Below, piece by piece: positions 7,939 to 17,346 of a stretch of DNA of 37,292 nt. The notes under the pieces are model-generated. The model saw only the letters and a program-made list of their open reading frames with translations, had not been told where the DNA came from and made no database searches. The DNA is from a bacterium (GTDB lineage: Bacteria; Bacillota_I; Bacilli_A; RF39; UBA660), in assembly GCA_030531425.1 (NCBI GenBank), contig JAUNNO010000005.1:4711-42002 (forward strand), read 5' to 3'. Positions within the stretch are counted from its first letter, which is position 1. Each line of letters begins with the position of its first letter. The position numbers and the translations under genes were made by a program.

Positions 7939-10335
7939 TTATTTTACTACAATATTTACTAGTTTTTTAGGTACTATTATTACTTTTAATATTTCCTTAT
8001 CTTTTGTAAATGTACCTACATTTTCAATATTTAATGCTTTTTCTTTCATTTCTTCTTCTGAAGCATTCGAATCTACTTCTACTTTACCTCTTACTTTGCC
8101 ATTTACTTGAACTACTAATTCATATGTTTCATCAATTATTTTTGCATCATCATAACTAGGCCAGTCAGAATAAGCTATTGTATCTTTTTCTTTAAATACT
8201 TCACTCCAAATTTCTTCAGTAATATGCGGTGCTATTGGATTTAATAATTTTATTAATCCTTTAGCATATTCTTTATAAAAGTTATTTTCTTTATAGACAG
8301 CATTTATAAATATCATCATTTGACTAATAGCTGTATTAAAGTTTAATGATTCATAATCTTCAGTTACTTTCTTTACTGTTTTATTATAAATTTTATCTAA
8401 TTTACCATCATTTGTATCAGTTATTTTATTATCTTCAACATATAGTCTCCATACTCTATCCAAGAATTTTTTAGAACCTTCAACAGCATCATCATTCCAT
8501 GGTTTATCTGCTTCCAAAGGTCCCATAAACATTTCATAAAGCCTTAATGTATCAGCACCATAGTCTCTTACTATATCATTTGGATTTACTACATATTCAG
8601 GATATCTTTTACCCATTTTAATTCCATTAGAACCTAGTATCATACCTTGATGAACTAATTTTTTAAATGGTTCTTTTACTGGTACTATACCTTTATCATA
8701 TAAATAATTATTCCACATTCTAGAATATAATAAATGTCCTACTGCATGTTCTGGTCCACCTACATAAAGGTCTACTGGCATCCAGTGTTCCATAAGTTTT
8801 TTTGAAGCTATTTCTCTATCATTATTAGGATCTATATATCTTAAAAAATACCAACTAGATCCAGCACTTCCTGGCATTGTAGATGTTTCTCTTTTTCCTT
8901 TTATACCATCAATTTCTACATTTACCCAATCTTTTGCATTTTCAAGTGGAGACACTCCATTTTTACCTTTATAATCTTTTAACTCTGGTAAAATTAAAGG
9001 TAAGTCTTCATCACTTAATACTACATCCAAACCATTTTCTAAATGAACTATTGGAATTGGTTCTCCCCAATATCTTTGACGAGCAAATATCCATTCTCTT
9101 AATCTATAATTTATTTGTTTGTTTCCTAATTTTCTTTCTTCTAACCAAGAAATCATTTTATCTATTGCATCTTGTTTATTTAATCCATCTAAAAATTCTG
9201 AATTAATATGAACACCATCACCTGTATAAGCACACTCTAGAATACTATCTCCATCTATTACTTGAATAATTGGAATATTAAATTTTTTAGCAAATTCATA
9301 GTCTCTATCATCATGAGCTGGTACTGCCATAATAGCACCTGTACCATAACTTGCAAGTACATAATCACTTATCCAAATAGGTATTTCTTTATTATTTACT
9401 GGATTTATTGCATAAGCACCTGTAAATACACCTGTTTTTTCTTTATTAAGTTCTGTTCTTTCTAGGTCAGATTTAGTTGAACACTCTTTCTTATAATTAT
9501 CTACTTCTTCTTTTTTATCTTTAGTAGTTATTATATCTATTAAACTATGTTCTGGAGAAAGTACACAGTATTTGGCTCCAAATAAAGTATCACAGCGTGT
9601 TGTAAATACTTCAAAAGACTTATCAGTATCTTTAACTTTAAAAACAACTTTAGCACCTATACTTTTACCAATCCAATTTCTCTGCATCTCTTTAGTAGAT
9701 TCAGGCCAATCAACTTCATTTAACCCATCAAGTAACCTTTCAGCGTACGCTGGAATATCTATTACCCATTGCTTCATATTTTTACGAACAACAGGATATC
9801 CACCACGTTCTGATTTTCCATCTATTACTTCATCATTTGCAAGAACCGTACCAAGTTCTTCACACCAATTTACTGGCATATCTATACATTTAGCATATCC
9901 ATCTTCATATAGTTTTTTAAATATCCATTGTGTCCATTTATAATAACTTGGATCAGACGTGGAAATTTGTCTATCCCAATCATAAGAAAATCCAAGAAGT
10001 TTTAATTGTGATTTAAAAGTTTCTATATTTTTCAAGGTAAACCCTGCTGGATGGTTACCTGTATTTATCGCATATTGTTCTGCTGGAAGTCCAAATGAAT
10101 CAAATCCCATAGGATGTAGAACATTATACCCTTGCATTCTTTTCATACGACATACTATATCTGTTGCTGTATATCCTTCAGGATGTCCTGCATGAAGGCC
10201 TACACCAGACGGATATGGAAACATATCTAAAGCATAAAATTTAGGTTTACTAAAATCATTTATATCAGTTTTAAATGTTTCATTATCCTCCCAATATTTT
10301 TGCCACTTTTTTTCTATTTTCGAAAAATTATACAT
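7939..10335 (-). CDS. leuS: Leucyl-tRNA synthetase
   Basis: LeuS charges tRNA-Leu. The 798-residue protein has the class I signature [16 protein letters not shown] (HAGH at 48-51), the zinc/editing region beginning [24 protein letters not shown], the editing domain with [11 protein letters not shown], and the C-terminal anticodon and tail domains. The second class I motif reads KMGKR (573-577, in [17 protein letters not shown]) rather than the textbook KMSKS, so the loop serine is glycine; the second lysine is retained. The start is an ATG after GGAGGTAAAC. That ribosome binding site is inside the last codons of the upstream membrane-protein gene, which overlaps leuS by eight bases, so the two are translationally linked. 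No leucine T-box is seen upstream. Confidence 0.97.
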   Translation of the reverse strand: MYNFSKIEKKWQKYWEDNETFKTDINDFSKPKFYALDMFPYPSGVGLHAGHPEGYTATDIVCRMKRMQGYNVLHPMGFDSFGLPAEQYAINTGNHPAGFTLKNIETFKSQLKLLGFSYDWDRQISTSDPSYYKWTQWIFKKLYEDGYAKCIDMPVNWCEELGTVLANDEVIDGKSERGGYPVVRKNMKQWVIDIPAYAERLLDGLNEVDWPESTKEMQRNWIGKSIGAKVVFKVKDTDKSFEVFTTRCDTLFGAKYCVLSPEHSLIDIITTKDKKEEVDNYKKECSTKSDLERTELNKEKTGVFTGAYAINPVNNKEIPIWISDYVLASYGTGAIMAVPAHDDRDYEFAKKFNIPIIQVIDGDSILECAYTGDGVHINSEFLDGLNKQDAIDKMISWLEERKLGNKQINYRLREWIFARQRYWGEPIPIVHLENGLDVVLSDEDLPLILPELKDYKGKNGVSPLENAKDWVNVEIDGIKGKRETSTMPGSAGSSWYFLRYIDPNNDREIASKKLMEHWMPVDLYVGGPEHAVGHLLYSRMWNNYLYDKGIVPVKEPFKKLVHQGMILGSNGIKMGKRYPEYVVNPNDIVRDYGADTLRLYEMFMGPLEADKPWNDDAVEGSKKFLDRVWRLYVEDNKITDTNDGKLDKIYNKTVKKVTEDYESLNFNTAISQMMIFINAVYKENNFYKEYAKGLIKLLNPIAPHITEEIWSEVFKEKDTIAYSDWPSYDDAKIIDETYELVVQVNGKVRGKVEVDSNASEEEMKEKALNIENVGTFTKDKEILKVIIVPKKLVNIVVK

Positions 10336-10681
10336 GTTTACCTCCTTGCTTTTTATTTAAATATTTACCTATAATATGATATATAACTAACAGTAAAACT
10401 ACTAAAGTTATAATACCAAAAATAAGTTCTAAAAATATATTTTTAAATCTAGTTACAACAAAAACCGTTGTAGATAATATAAATGAATTAGCTAAAAATA
10501 CACTGTTAGCTATACTTTTTAAATTTGAATCATTTACTTTTACATTATATTTATATTTTAAATATGTAATCTCTTTACCATCAGGAAACTTTTTTAGTAC
10601 ATTTTTCCTTGATAAAACAAATACTACATAAAATAAATAAATAAGTACAAATGTAATAATATATAAAATAATTTCTTCCAT
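10328..10681 (-). CDS. Small membrane protein of unknown function, coupled to leuS
   Basis: A 117-residue protein with an N-terminal membrane segment (about 3-23) and two closely spaced hydrophobic segments (about 62-80 and 86-107), separated by a basic cytoplasmic-looking stretch with [19 protein letters not shown]. Short proteins of this layout occur in low-GC Gram-positives, but I know of no assigned function. The start is supported by AGGAGG, seven bases upstream. Its stop codon overlaps the leuS start region by eight bases. A hairpin and a promoter lie just upstream, so it is probably the first gene of a two-gene transcript with leuS. Confidence 0.75.
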   Translation of the reverse strand: MEEIILYIITFVLIYLFYVVFVLSRKNVLKKFPDGKEITYLKYKYNVKVNDSNLKSIANSVFLANSFILSTTVFVVTRFKNIFLELIFGIITLVVLLLVIYHIIGKYLNKKQGGKHV

Positions 10682-10692
10682 TAAATCCTCCT

Positions 10693-10719
10693 AAAAAATT
10701 CACTAAATAAGTGAATTTT
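10693..10719 (-). terminator. Hairpin with U-run just before the 10681 gene (GH31 terminator or attenuator)
   Basis: AAAATTCAC (10695-10703) pairs with GTGAATTTT (10711-10719), followed on the minus strand by a T-run (10693-10698) that touches the AGGAGG of the next gene. It most simply ends GH31 transcription. A promoter-like sequence at 10742-10770 lies upstream of the hairpin, so it could also attenuate the leuS transcript. Confidence 0.65.
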
Positions 10720-10741
10720 ACCTTGCTCATTTAATAGTAAT

Positions 10742-10770
10742 ATTATATTACACTTCACCAATATATTCAA
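10742..10770 (-). promoter_or_regulatory. Putative promoter of the membrane protein-leuS operon, inside the GH31 3' end
   Basis: Minus strand TTGAAT (10765-10770), 17-base spacer and TATAAT (10742-10747). The -35 and spacer are in the last GH31 codons and the -10 abuts its stop codon. Confidence 0.5.
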
Positions 10771-13111
10771 GCAATTTTAACATTAAACTTACATATTTAC
10801 TCTCTAAATATTCCTTTTCATGAGAAAGTTTTCTTATCTTTATTCTTTTTTTCTTTATATCAAATTCTTTAGAAAACATTATATCATTTACTTTTTGCTT
10901 TAAATTAGTTTTTATTGGAAGATCACTTATAATTGATGTTATATCATCCTTTATAATCTTAAAATAATCTATCTCCATACTATTATCCCCATTACAAGCT
11001 ATAGTAAACTGCTCTTCTGTAGATACATCTTTTACTTCTATTATTAAATCGGTATTTTGAGTATAAACTTTTCCATCTAATTTATTACTAGAAGAATACA
11101 TAGATACATCCTTTGGCATTTTTGTATTTCTAAATACTATTTTATAATCCCTAAGTTTTGGAATTATTCCCTTTTTACCACTTACCGGTAATATAGTTAA
11201 TCCATAATTATTTTTTCTATATACATATTCTATATTTGTTATTAAATAATCACCTTTTAAATAATTATTACTAACACCATCATCTTCATAAATACTATAA
11301 GTATTATTATCTCCAGGAAATACTTGTATTTCTAACTTTTTTGGAACTGCAACATCATTATAAGAATTTAAAGACATTGGTATAATAGAACCAGCTCTAA
11401 CAAATACTGGATATTCTTCTTCTTTATAAAAAGATACATATCTTTTTTCTCCTTTAAATACTTTACCTGTAAAAAAATCATACCAAACGCCTTCTGGAAT
11501 AAATATCTTCTCTATAACCCTATTCATTATATAATCTTTTCTTTTTGTTATAGGGCTTACTAAAAAACTAGTTCCAAGAAAGTATTCATCATTATACAAA
11601 GGATCATCATAAGCATTTGGATATTTATAATAAAGAGGTTCAATAAGTGGTTTACCAAATTTATAATATTTATATGATTCTGTATATAAATAAGGAATTA
11701 ATCTATATCTAAGTTTCAAAAAATCTGATGATATTTTAAAAGTTTTAAACCCCCACTTCCAAGGTTCCCTTTTATAATAATTACCTCCACTAGATCCTAA
11801 CATTGTTATTGGAGAAAAAACACCAAGTTGTACAAATCTATCAAAAAGTTCTCCTTCTTCTATACCATCTTTAGTTCCACCTACATCATAACAAAATAAA
11901 CTATTTCCAATATTACTAGAATCACAAAGAAACTTTGGAATTTGTTTTAATGTATCCCAACTAACCTTGGATTCTCCTATATATGATATAGAATACCTAT
12001 GTGAAGCTACACTAGTATTATATGATAACATTAAAGGTCTTTTATTTATATATTTATAATTATTATAGTATAAATAATGTTTTAAAAGATTATAAAAATT
12101 TAAATTTTTATTTTTTAAAAAATAAAAATCTACACCGATACTATCTAATGGATTAATAAGTATCTTTAGATATGCATCTATAGTTTTACAATCAAGTATA
12201 TTAAATGGAATATTATTATTTTTATCTCTATATAAATATTTAACTAGTTTTATATAATCTTGTGTACCATATTTATAATAATCAAATTCATTTAATGAAA
12301 GTCCAAATTTTATATTTAAGCCTTTAAACATAGATACTAATTCAGATGAATTATACTTACTAGAAAAATCATGACTTGATAAGTTATTCCAATTATTTAA
12401 AGTAAACAATGATATTGGTATATTATTATCTTTAAATTTTTTTACAACTTTCTTTAATTCTTCATCAGTATAGTTTTCATTTTTATTCCACCAATTACCA
12501 AATGCATAACGCGGTAATAAAGGAGGATTTCCTGTTAAATTAAAATAATCATTTAAACAATAATAAAAATCTTTATTATATAAAAATACATAAATATCTA
12601 TGCCATTATTATTATTTTGACTAAAACTACCATTTTCTAACATAATATAATTATTAGAATCATCAATAGATACAAATCCATCTTGTGAATACAAACTTTT
12701 TTGTAATTTTTTACCTTCAAAACCTGATACGTTCACTTTAAAATTTCTAACTTCAGGATGATTATAATACCAAGTCTTATCAGTATTTAATAATTTGATT
12801 TTTAAATTTTTCATAGGAGCTACTTTACTTCCTAAAAAACTTTTTTCTTTTAAATAAATTAACTCAAAATAATTTGTATTTATCTGTAACACATCATTAT
12901 TTTGATTAACTATAAATTTTGGTTTATCAAAATTTCTATTCATTACTAACTCAGTTAAGTTATCATTAAAAATGCCATTTGGATTATATTCAAGTCTTAA
13001 TAGTCTTTCAGTTAAAACTGTTATACGATAATACTTACCTTTAAATACACACTCACTATTAGCAAGTCCTTTGGATAAATTAATTTTAAACTGATTACCT
13101 AAATCATACAT
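10748..13111 (-). CDS. Glycoside hydrolase family 31 homologue with altered catalytic residues
   Basis: The 787-residue protein has the GH31 fold: an N-terminal beta-sandwich (about 10-190), a TIM barrel starting at LLPRYAFGNWWNKNENYT, the conserved segments GNSLFCYDVGG, LRYRLIPYLYTESY and FLGTSFLVSPI, and a C-terminal beta domain. The active site does not look normal. The segment that carries the nucleophile Asp in related enzymes (GVDFWWIDWQQ-like) reads GVDFYFLKNKN (326-336), with Lys at the Asp position. The acid/base SGDT segment reads IGES (378-381). The usual VIDMDWH reads LFTLNNWN. It may be a carbohydrate-binding pseudoenzyme or have changed chemistry. There is no signal peptide, so it is probably cytoplasmic. 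The ATG at 13111 is preferred over an upstream GTG because GGGGTG lies six bases before it. No sugar-transport genes are adjacent. Confidence 0.85.
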   Translation of the reverse strand: MYDLGNQFKINLSKGLANSECVFKGKYYRITVLTERLLRLEYNPNGIFNDNLTELVMNRNFDKPKFIVNQNNDVLQINTNYFELIYLKEKSFLGSKVAPMKNLKIKLLNTDKTWYYNHPEVRNFKVNVSGFEGKKLQKSLYSQDGFVSIDDSNNYIMLENGSFSQNNNNGIDIYVFLYNKDFYYCLNDYFNLTGNPPLLPRYAFGNWWNKNENYTDEELKKVVKKFKDNNIPISLFTLNNWNNLSSHDFSSKYNSSELVSMFKGLNIKFGLSLNEFDYYKYGTQDYIKLVKYLYRDKNNNIPFNILDCKTIDAYLKILINPLDSIGVDFYFLKNKNLNFYNLLKHYLYYNNYKYINKRPLMLSYNTSVASHRYSISYIGESKVSWDTLKQIPKFLCDSSNIGNSLFCYDVGGTKDGIEEGELFDRFVQLGVFSPITMLGSSGGNYYKREPWKWGFKTFKISSDFLKLRYRLIPYLYTESYKYYKFGKPLIEPLYYKYPNAYDDPLYNDEYFLGTSFLVSPITKRKDYIMNRVIEKIFIPEGVWYDFFTGKVFKGEKRYVSFYKEEEYPVFVRAGSIIPMSLNSYNDVAVPKKLEIQVFPGDNNTYSIYEDDGVSNNYLKGDYLITNIEYVYRKNNYGLTILPVSGKKGIIPKLRDYKIVFRNTKMPKDVSMYSSSNKLDGKVYTQNTDLIIEVKDVSTEEQFTIACNGDNSMEIDYFKIIKDDITSIISDLPIKTNLKQKVNDIMFSKEFDIKKKRIKIRKLSHEKEYLESKYVSLMLKLLEYIGEV

Positions 13112-13146
13112 AACTTCACCCCTTTCCACTATATTATTCTAAATAA

Positions 13147-13175
13147 ATTATACCACGTATTTTAATTTTTTCCAA
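13147..13175 (-). promoter_or_regulatory. Promoter of the GH31 gene
   Basis: Minus strand TTGGAA (13170-13175), 17-base spacer, TATAAT (13147-13152), with TG one base before the -10 (extended -10). Confidence 0.65.
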
Positions 13176-13188
13176 TATTTAAAACAAT

Positions 13189-13219
13189 AAAAAACATATA
13201 GATGTTCTATACGTCTTTT
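13189..13219 (-). terminator. Terminator of the first pilin-leader gene
   Basis: Minus strand AAAAGACGTATAG, loop AACAT, CTATATGTTTTTT: an eight-pair core with one G-T pair and a U-run, just after the stop at 13227. Confidence 0.65.
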
Positions 13220-13226
13220 ATGATTA

Positions 13227-14303
13227 TTATAAACCTAAATCACTTGGTTTTACTGTTATTACTGGGCGAATACCTAAACTAGAATTTATATTAGCATGAT
13301 CAGCCATAAAATTTTGCATTCCCATTGCACGTTTAGGCCCCCATGAAGCCTTATAAGAATCTGAAAACCAGTAATTACCCTCAAAATTACCTTCATAAGT
13401 CCGAGGTAATCTGGATTTCATATTTTCAAATGTCGCAGTAATAGATCCGTCCTTCATTGTTATTGTCGTAGTGGTACCAAGAGTTGTTATTGAACCATAT
13501 CCATTATAAGTTGATTGACCTATGCCTGTGAAATTACTATCATTATTTACTAAATCTATTAAATATAAATTGTTCCAAGAACTAGTAGCCTCATATAAAT
13601 ATTCCATCGCTGTTATTGGACCTTTATCATAATTTCCATCGGCCCCATAACCTTCACCTGTTCCAGGCGAAGAATTATAATCACTTTCTGATACCCACTG
13701 TGTTTTACATTCTCCTGTTAAATCTTCTGTTCCATCAATACATATATTTTTATCCATTATTAAATTATATGCAAATGGTACTTCATCATTATTTTGAGAA
13801 AACATATCTGAAATTTGTCCTTCCTCATTTATTTTGCTTAAAATATAAAATGTAAATGTATCCTTATCATTAACTTTACAAGTATATTTGGCTCCTACTT
13901 TTCCTTCTTCACCTTCATTTGCAAAAGTACATATTTGTTTAGATTTTCCATATGTATATTCTATACTTTTTCCTCCTACACTACATCCTGTTATATATAA
14001 AGAACCATCTTCATATATTTTTATCGTATCACAAGATACTTTTTCTCCATCATATTTAACATTAACTACATCAGAAAGTGTATCTGTTGTAAAACTACCT
14101 GTTATTCCTTTACTTCCATCTAGTTGTGATGATACTATTGCATTTTTTACTGCTTTAGTATAATTTTCTGCACTCCTCTTTTGTGCTTCTTTTTTTGAGT
14201 CTTCAATAATATCTATTATTATTGGGACCGCTATTAGAGCTATTATTGCTAGTATTACTATTACTGCTAAGAGCTCTATCAATGTAAAACCTTTTTCCTT
14301 CAT
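13227..14303 (-). CDS. Type IV pilin-leader surface protein with DUF6273-like C-terminal domain
   Basis: The 358-residue protein starts with a classical type IV prepilin leader (MKEKG/FTLIELLAVIVILAI): short basic leader, cleavage after Gly5, Phe and the conserved Glu at mature position 5. The long hydrophobic helix reaches about residue 32 and an amphipathic helix about residue 60. A small beta region (about 65-125) follows, then a C-terminal domain rich in Gly, Asn, Trp and Tyr that ends SSLGIRPVITVKPSDLGL. That ending resembles the DUF6273 domains common in gut Firmicutes surface proteins. Cysteines (C91, C106 and others) could form disulfides. GAGGAGG supports the start. No pilus assembly ATPase, platform protein or prepilin peptidase is in the window. 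The leader is nearly identical to that of the gene at 36155-37267. Confidence 0.8.
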   Translation of the reverse strand: MKEKGFTLIELLAVIVILAIIALIAVPIIIDIIEDSKKEAQKRSAENYTKAVKNAIVSSQLDGSKGITGSFTTDTLSDVVNVKYDGEKVSCDTIKIYEDGSLYITGCSVGGKSIEYTYGKSKQICTFANEGEEGKVGAKYTCKVNDKDTFTFYILSKINEEGQISDMFSQNNDEVPFAYNLIMDKNICIDGTEDLTGECKTQWVSESDYNSSPGTGEGYGADGNYDKGPITAMEYLYEATSSWNNLYLIDLVNNDSNFTGIGQSTYNGYGSITTLGTTTTITMKDGSITATFENMKSRLPRTYEGNFEGNYWFSDSYKASWGPKRAMGMQNFMADHANINSSLGIRPVITVKPSDLGL

Positions 14304-14329
14304 ATTTACCTCCTCTATCTTACATTATT

Positions 14330-14357
14330 ATTTTATCGCAAAAAAAAAAAAAAACAA
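14330..14357 (-). promoter_or_regulatory. Candidate promoter with a 15-T homopolymer in its spacer
   Basis: Minus strand TTGTTT (14352-14357), 16-base spacer, TAAAAT (14330-14335). Twelve of the 16 spacer bases are T, part of an unbroken run of 15 T (14340-14354). The -35 overlaps the dnaI terminator stem and U-run. Confidence 0.4.
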
Positions 14358-14390
14358 GTCATTTTTTCATAAATCATGAAAATTACTTGT
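14340..14390 (-). terminator. dnaI terminator
   Basis: Minus strand ACAAGTAATTTTCAT (14376-14390) pairs with ATGAAAAAATGACTTGT (14354-14370) and is followed by a run of 15 T. Confidence 0.85.
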
Positions 14391-14401
14391 TCTTTACAGT
14401 T

Positions 14402-15298
14402 TTATTTTCTTAAATTTTTGCTAACCATTTTTATATTATCAGTTAATTGATCTATTCTTGAAATTATTCTTTTAGCTTTTACTTCATCTAATCTATTTTT
14501 AGAATTAGATAAATGTATTTCTAATTCTTCTTTTGTTAAGTTAGATGTAAAAAATGTAGTTAAATTATTATCCATTCTATATTGAAGTAAAGGGCATAAT
14601 ATTTCATCTCTATTCCAAGCAGTTAGTCCTTCTGCTCCTATATCATCTATAAGTAATAATGGTATTTTTTTTACATATTCATATTTTTCATTGAAATCAT
14701 CATAAAATACTTGCCTTAAAAATTCTGGCCAAAATATAATACTACTTTTAAAGCCTTTTTTGGCTAATTCATTAAATATAGCTGCTATTAAATAAGTTTT
14801 ACCACATCCAAAATTTCCATTTAAATATAATCCTTTAACTTCTTTTTTTGATTCATAATTTCTTTTAAAATCCATTAACCATTTTATTGTTTCAAATCTT
14901 TCTTTATCTGTTTTATAAATACTATCTATACTAGCTTCTTTTACATATTCTGGAGTATTAAAATATTTTACATTATCTAAATGCTTCGTTTTTTTACTAA
15001 CCACTTCTTTATATTTACAAGGCTTATATGTAAAATTTATGGTATTATTTATATTTACAGGTAAATAACAATATCCTTCTAATTTATTTTTACAATCAAA
15101 TAAGTTTTTACAATTCTTACAATTCTCAAATTCACTACTACATTCTTCTAGGATAGATGTATATTTTTTTAAATAATCATCACTTAAATTTAAATGTTTT
15201 GTTATTTGTTTAAAACTAGATTTAGACTTTTCATACTCTTTATCTAAATCAATTTTAACGTTTTTTGTATCCTCTAAATTTTCAAGAACATTATGCAT
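14402..15298 (-). CDS. dnaI: Primosomal helicase loader DnaI
   Basis: DnaI is the AAA+ ATPase that loads the replicative helicase DnaC in Bacilli. The 298-residue protein has an N-terminal helicase-binding domain with a cysteine cluster (Cys60, 63, 69, 77, 94) matching the zinc-binding region of B. subtilis DnaI. The AAA+ domain has Walker A GNFGCGKT (161-168), Walker B LLLIDDIG, sensor 1 FFTSN and a C-terminal arginine-rich KAKRIISRI segment. Length is normal. The gene starts three bases after dnaB, and its ribosome binding site AGAGGATAA overlaps the last dnaB codons, so dnaB-dnaI are co-translated as in B. subtilis. Confidence 0.94.
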   Translation of the reverse strand: MHNVLENLEDTKNVKIDLDKEYEKSKSSFKQITKHLNLSDDYLKKYTSILEECSSEFENCKNCKNLFDCKNKLEGYCYLPVNINNTINFTYKPCKYKEVVSKKTKHLDNVKYFNTPEYVKEASIDSIYKTDKERFETIKWLMDFKRNYESKKEVKGLYLNGNFGCGKTYLIAAIFNELAKKGFKSSIIFWPEFLRQVFYDDFNEKYEYVKKIPLLLIDDIGAEGLTAWNRDEILCPLLQYRMDNNLTTFFTSNLTKEELEIHLSNSKNRLDEVKAKRIISRIDQLTDNIKMVSKNLRK

Positions 15299-15300
15299 AA

Positions 15301-16569
15301 TTATCCTCTTTTCATATACTCTTCTAATTCTTTTATTTCATCTAATGTAGCAGTGTTTTCTTTTATATCTTTATTAAACCAATCTGGATTTTTAGGAATA
15401 GTTTTTGCTTTCTCTTTGACTTTTCTTTTTTTCTTATACTCTTCTTCAGCAATATTCATAGCATCTTCTACGGTTTCAATATTACTTTTACTCCACTGTG
15501 ATGCGATAACTTCTACAAAATTTTTAACTAATTTATTATTATTTATTTTAAGAACATAATCAACTAATACATTAACTACCCCTGGTTTTAAATTTAAATC
15601 TATAAGTAAATAAGATATTATAGCAAGATCACTTGAAGTAGGATTTCCTGTTTTATATTTACTATTTATAAAATCATATGGACTTGTTGTTTCAAATAAA
15701 TGTATTATACGTGATCTATTTGATGTATCTGTTAACTCTTTTCTTAAATATTCTGGTTGATTTTTATAAATAATACTAGGTAGTTTATTCATATTATCAT
15801 ATCTATAATATTTATTAGCATTTTCTTGTAATAACTTTTTATCTATTGTATGTTTTTCTGTTAATGAATTTCTTATAAGTTCTATCATATCATCATTATC
15901 ATAATTATATATATAAGATATTTTATATAAAAAATCTTTAGTATCTTTTGTAAGTGACCTTTTATTTAACATATCATCACTTATTAAACTTAAAATTGTA
16001 TTTACATCTATTTTAGTTAATAGTTCTAATTTTCTATTAGTAGATTTTTTTATATCATATATTAGGTTATCATTAAGTTGTAAATTAGTAAATGCGAATA
16101 CATCACTAAATGATTTAGTAATATCTTCATACTCTTTTAAATTTATTTTAGGAATTTTAAAATAATTTATTATTCTTTCATATTCAAGTTTTCCTACTGC
16201 ACTAAATAGTCCAGTTGAAAGAAGTGGATTATTTATAAACTCTGATGCACTTAAAGGAGAATATAATTCATACACATAATTATTTATATTACCTGTTTTC
16301 TTGTATGCTTTTATAAGACCAATAGCTTCTAGTTTTTCTAAGGATTCTTGAAGTTCTGTATTATTTATTAGCATATCTCTTAATATGTGATGATGTGTCC
16401 ATTCATTAGATAATATTTCAGATTTATCTAAGTAAGACCACAAAGTATAATAAAGACTAATACTACTTGCACCTACTATAGGTTGGTAAAGAAGTGTTAG
16501 TATATTTCTATCTTTATCGCTTAACACAGTTTTATTAACTACAATGAATGTATCTGCAGGTAATATCAT
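15301..16569 (-). CDS. dnaB: Replication initiation and membrane attachment protein DnaB
   Basis: In Bacilli, DnaB (not the helicase) acts with DnaD and DnaI to load helicase at oriC and restart forks. The 422-residue protein begins with the typical segment ILPADTFIVVNK...LLYQPIVGASSISLYYTLWSYLD, a winged-helix DDBH1 region. It has a second DnaD/DnaB-like helical domain (about 290-380) containing YKTGNPTSSDLAIISYLLIDLNLKPGVVNVLVDYVL, and a charged C-terminal tail. I choose the ATG at 16569, after GGGGGAT; an upstream in-frame TTG overlaps that site. It is paired with dnaI and preceded by pflA at about 57 bases. Confidence 0.92.
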   Translation of the reverse strand: MILPADTFIVVNKTVLSDKDRNILTLLYQPIVGASSISLYYTLWSYLDKSEILSNEWTHHHILRDMLINNTELQESLEKLEAIGLIKAYKKTGNINNYVYELYSPLSASEFINNPLLSTGLFSAVGKLEYERIINYFKIPKINLKEYEDITKSFSDVFAFTNLQLNDNLIYDIKKSTNRKLELLTKIDVNTILSLISDDMLNKRSLTKDTKDFLYKISYIYNYDNDDMIELIRNSLTEKHTIDKKLLQENANKYYRYDNMNKLPSIIYKNQPEYLRKELTDTSNRSRIIHLFETTSPYDFINSKYKTGNPTSSDLAIISYLLIDLNLKPGVVNVLVDYVLKINNNKLVKNFVEVIASQWSKSNIETVEDAMNIAEEEYKKKRKVKEKAKTIPKNPDWFNKDIKENTATLDEIKELEEYMKRG

Positions 16570-16626
16570 AATATCCCCCAATCTATATATAGTTTAACAT
16601 ATTTAATTTATTTTTTATATAATATA

Positions 16627-17346
16627 TTAAAATTCTATTAATTTTTGTAACTTGTCTAACTTTTCTTTTTCCATATCAGGGGTACTTTCTAATCTATATT
16701 TAATATTAAGATTTTTATATTTTTCAACTCCTAAAGTACGATATGGCAATAATTCTACTTTTTCTATATTATTAAATTTTTTTAAATATTTATTTAATTT
16801 TAACATATATTCTTTATTATCATTTATACCAGGTATTATTACACATCTTATCCATAATTTATTATTATTTCTATTTAATTGTTCACTAAAATAATTAAAC
16901 ATATCAATACTTTTTCCTGTTATATTTTTATATTGTTCGTCATCAATAGCTTTAAAATCAAGTATTACTAAATCTGTGTATTTTAATATTTCATTTAAAT
17001 ATTTTTTATCATATCCAGTACCTGATGTGTCTATACAAGTATGTATTCCAGCTTTTTTACATAGCTTTAAACACTCTAACAAAAACTTGGATTGAACAAG
17101 CGGTTCACCCCCTGAAAATGTGACTCCACCACCAAGTTCAATATATGGTCTATATTTTCTAATCTCATCTACAACTTGCTTAGATGTCATTAAACTATCA
17201 GACTCTAATTTCCAAGTTTCTGGATTATGACAAAATATACATCTTAGCATACATCCTTGCATAAATATAACAATTCTTATACCAGGCCCATCTACAAGTC
17301 CCATTGTCTGAATTGAATTTATATAACCAGACTCAAATTTTTTCAT
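16627..17346 (-). CDS. pflA: Pyruvate formate-lyase activating enzyme
   Basis: This radical SAM enzyme installs the glycyl radical on PflB. The 239-residue protein has the iron-sulfur motif CMLRCIFC (Cys32, Cys36, Cys39) in [18 protein letters not shown], the SAM-binding [12 protein letters not shown], and conserved DTSGTG and LDFKAID segments. Length is typical for PflA. It starts inside the last codons of pflB (14-base overlap), so the enzyme and its substrate are translationally coupled. Specificity for PflB rather than another glycyl-radical enzyme follows from that pairing. Confidence 0.96.
   Translation of the reverse strand: MKKFESGYINSIQTMGLVDGPGIRIVIFMQGCMLRCIFCHNPETWKLESDSLMTSKQVVDEIRKYRPYIELGGGVTFSGGEPLVQSKFLLECLKLCKKAGIHTCIDTSGTGYDKKYLNEILKYTDLVILDFKAIDDEQYKNITGKSIDMFNYFSEQLNRNNNKLWIRCVIIPGINDNKEYMLKLNKYLKKFNNIEKVELLPYRTLGVEKYKNLNIKYRLESTPDMEKEKLDKLQKLIEF

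Noticed and set aside
8883-9943. Long antisense open frames inside leuS, and similar ones inside pflB, rnjA and the pilin genes
   Set aside because: They follow the codon periodicity of the real gene on the other strand, lack ribosome binding sites and give low-complexity or unfamiliar proteins.
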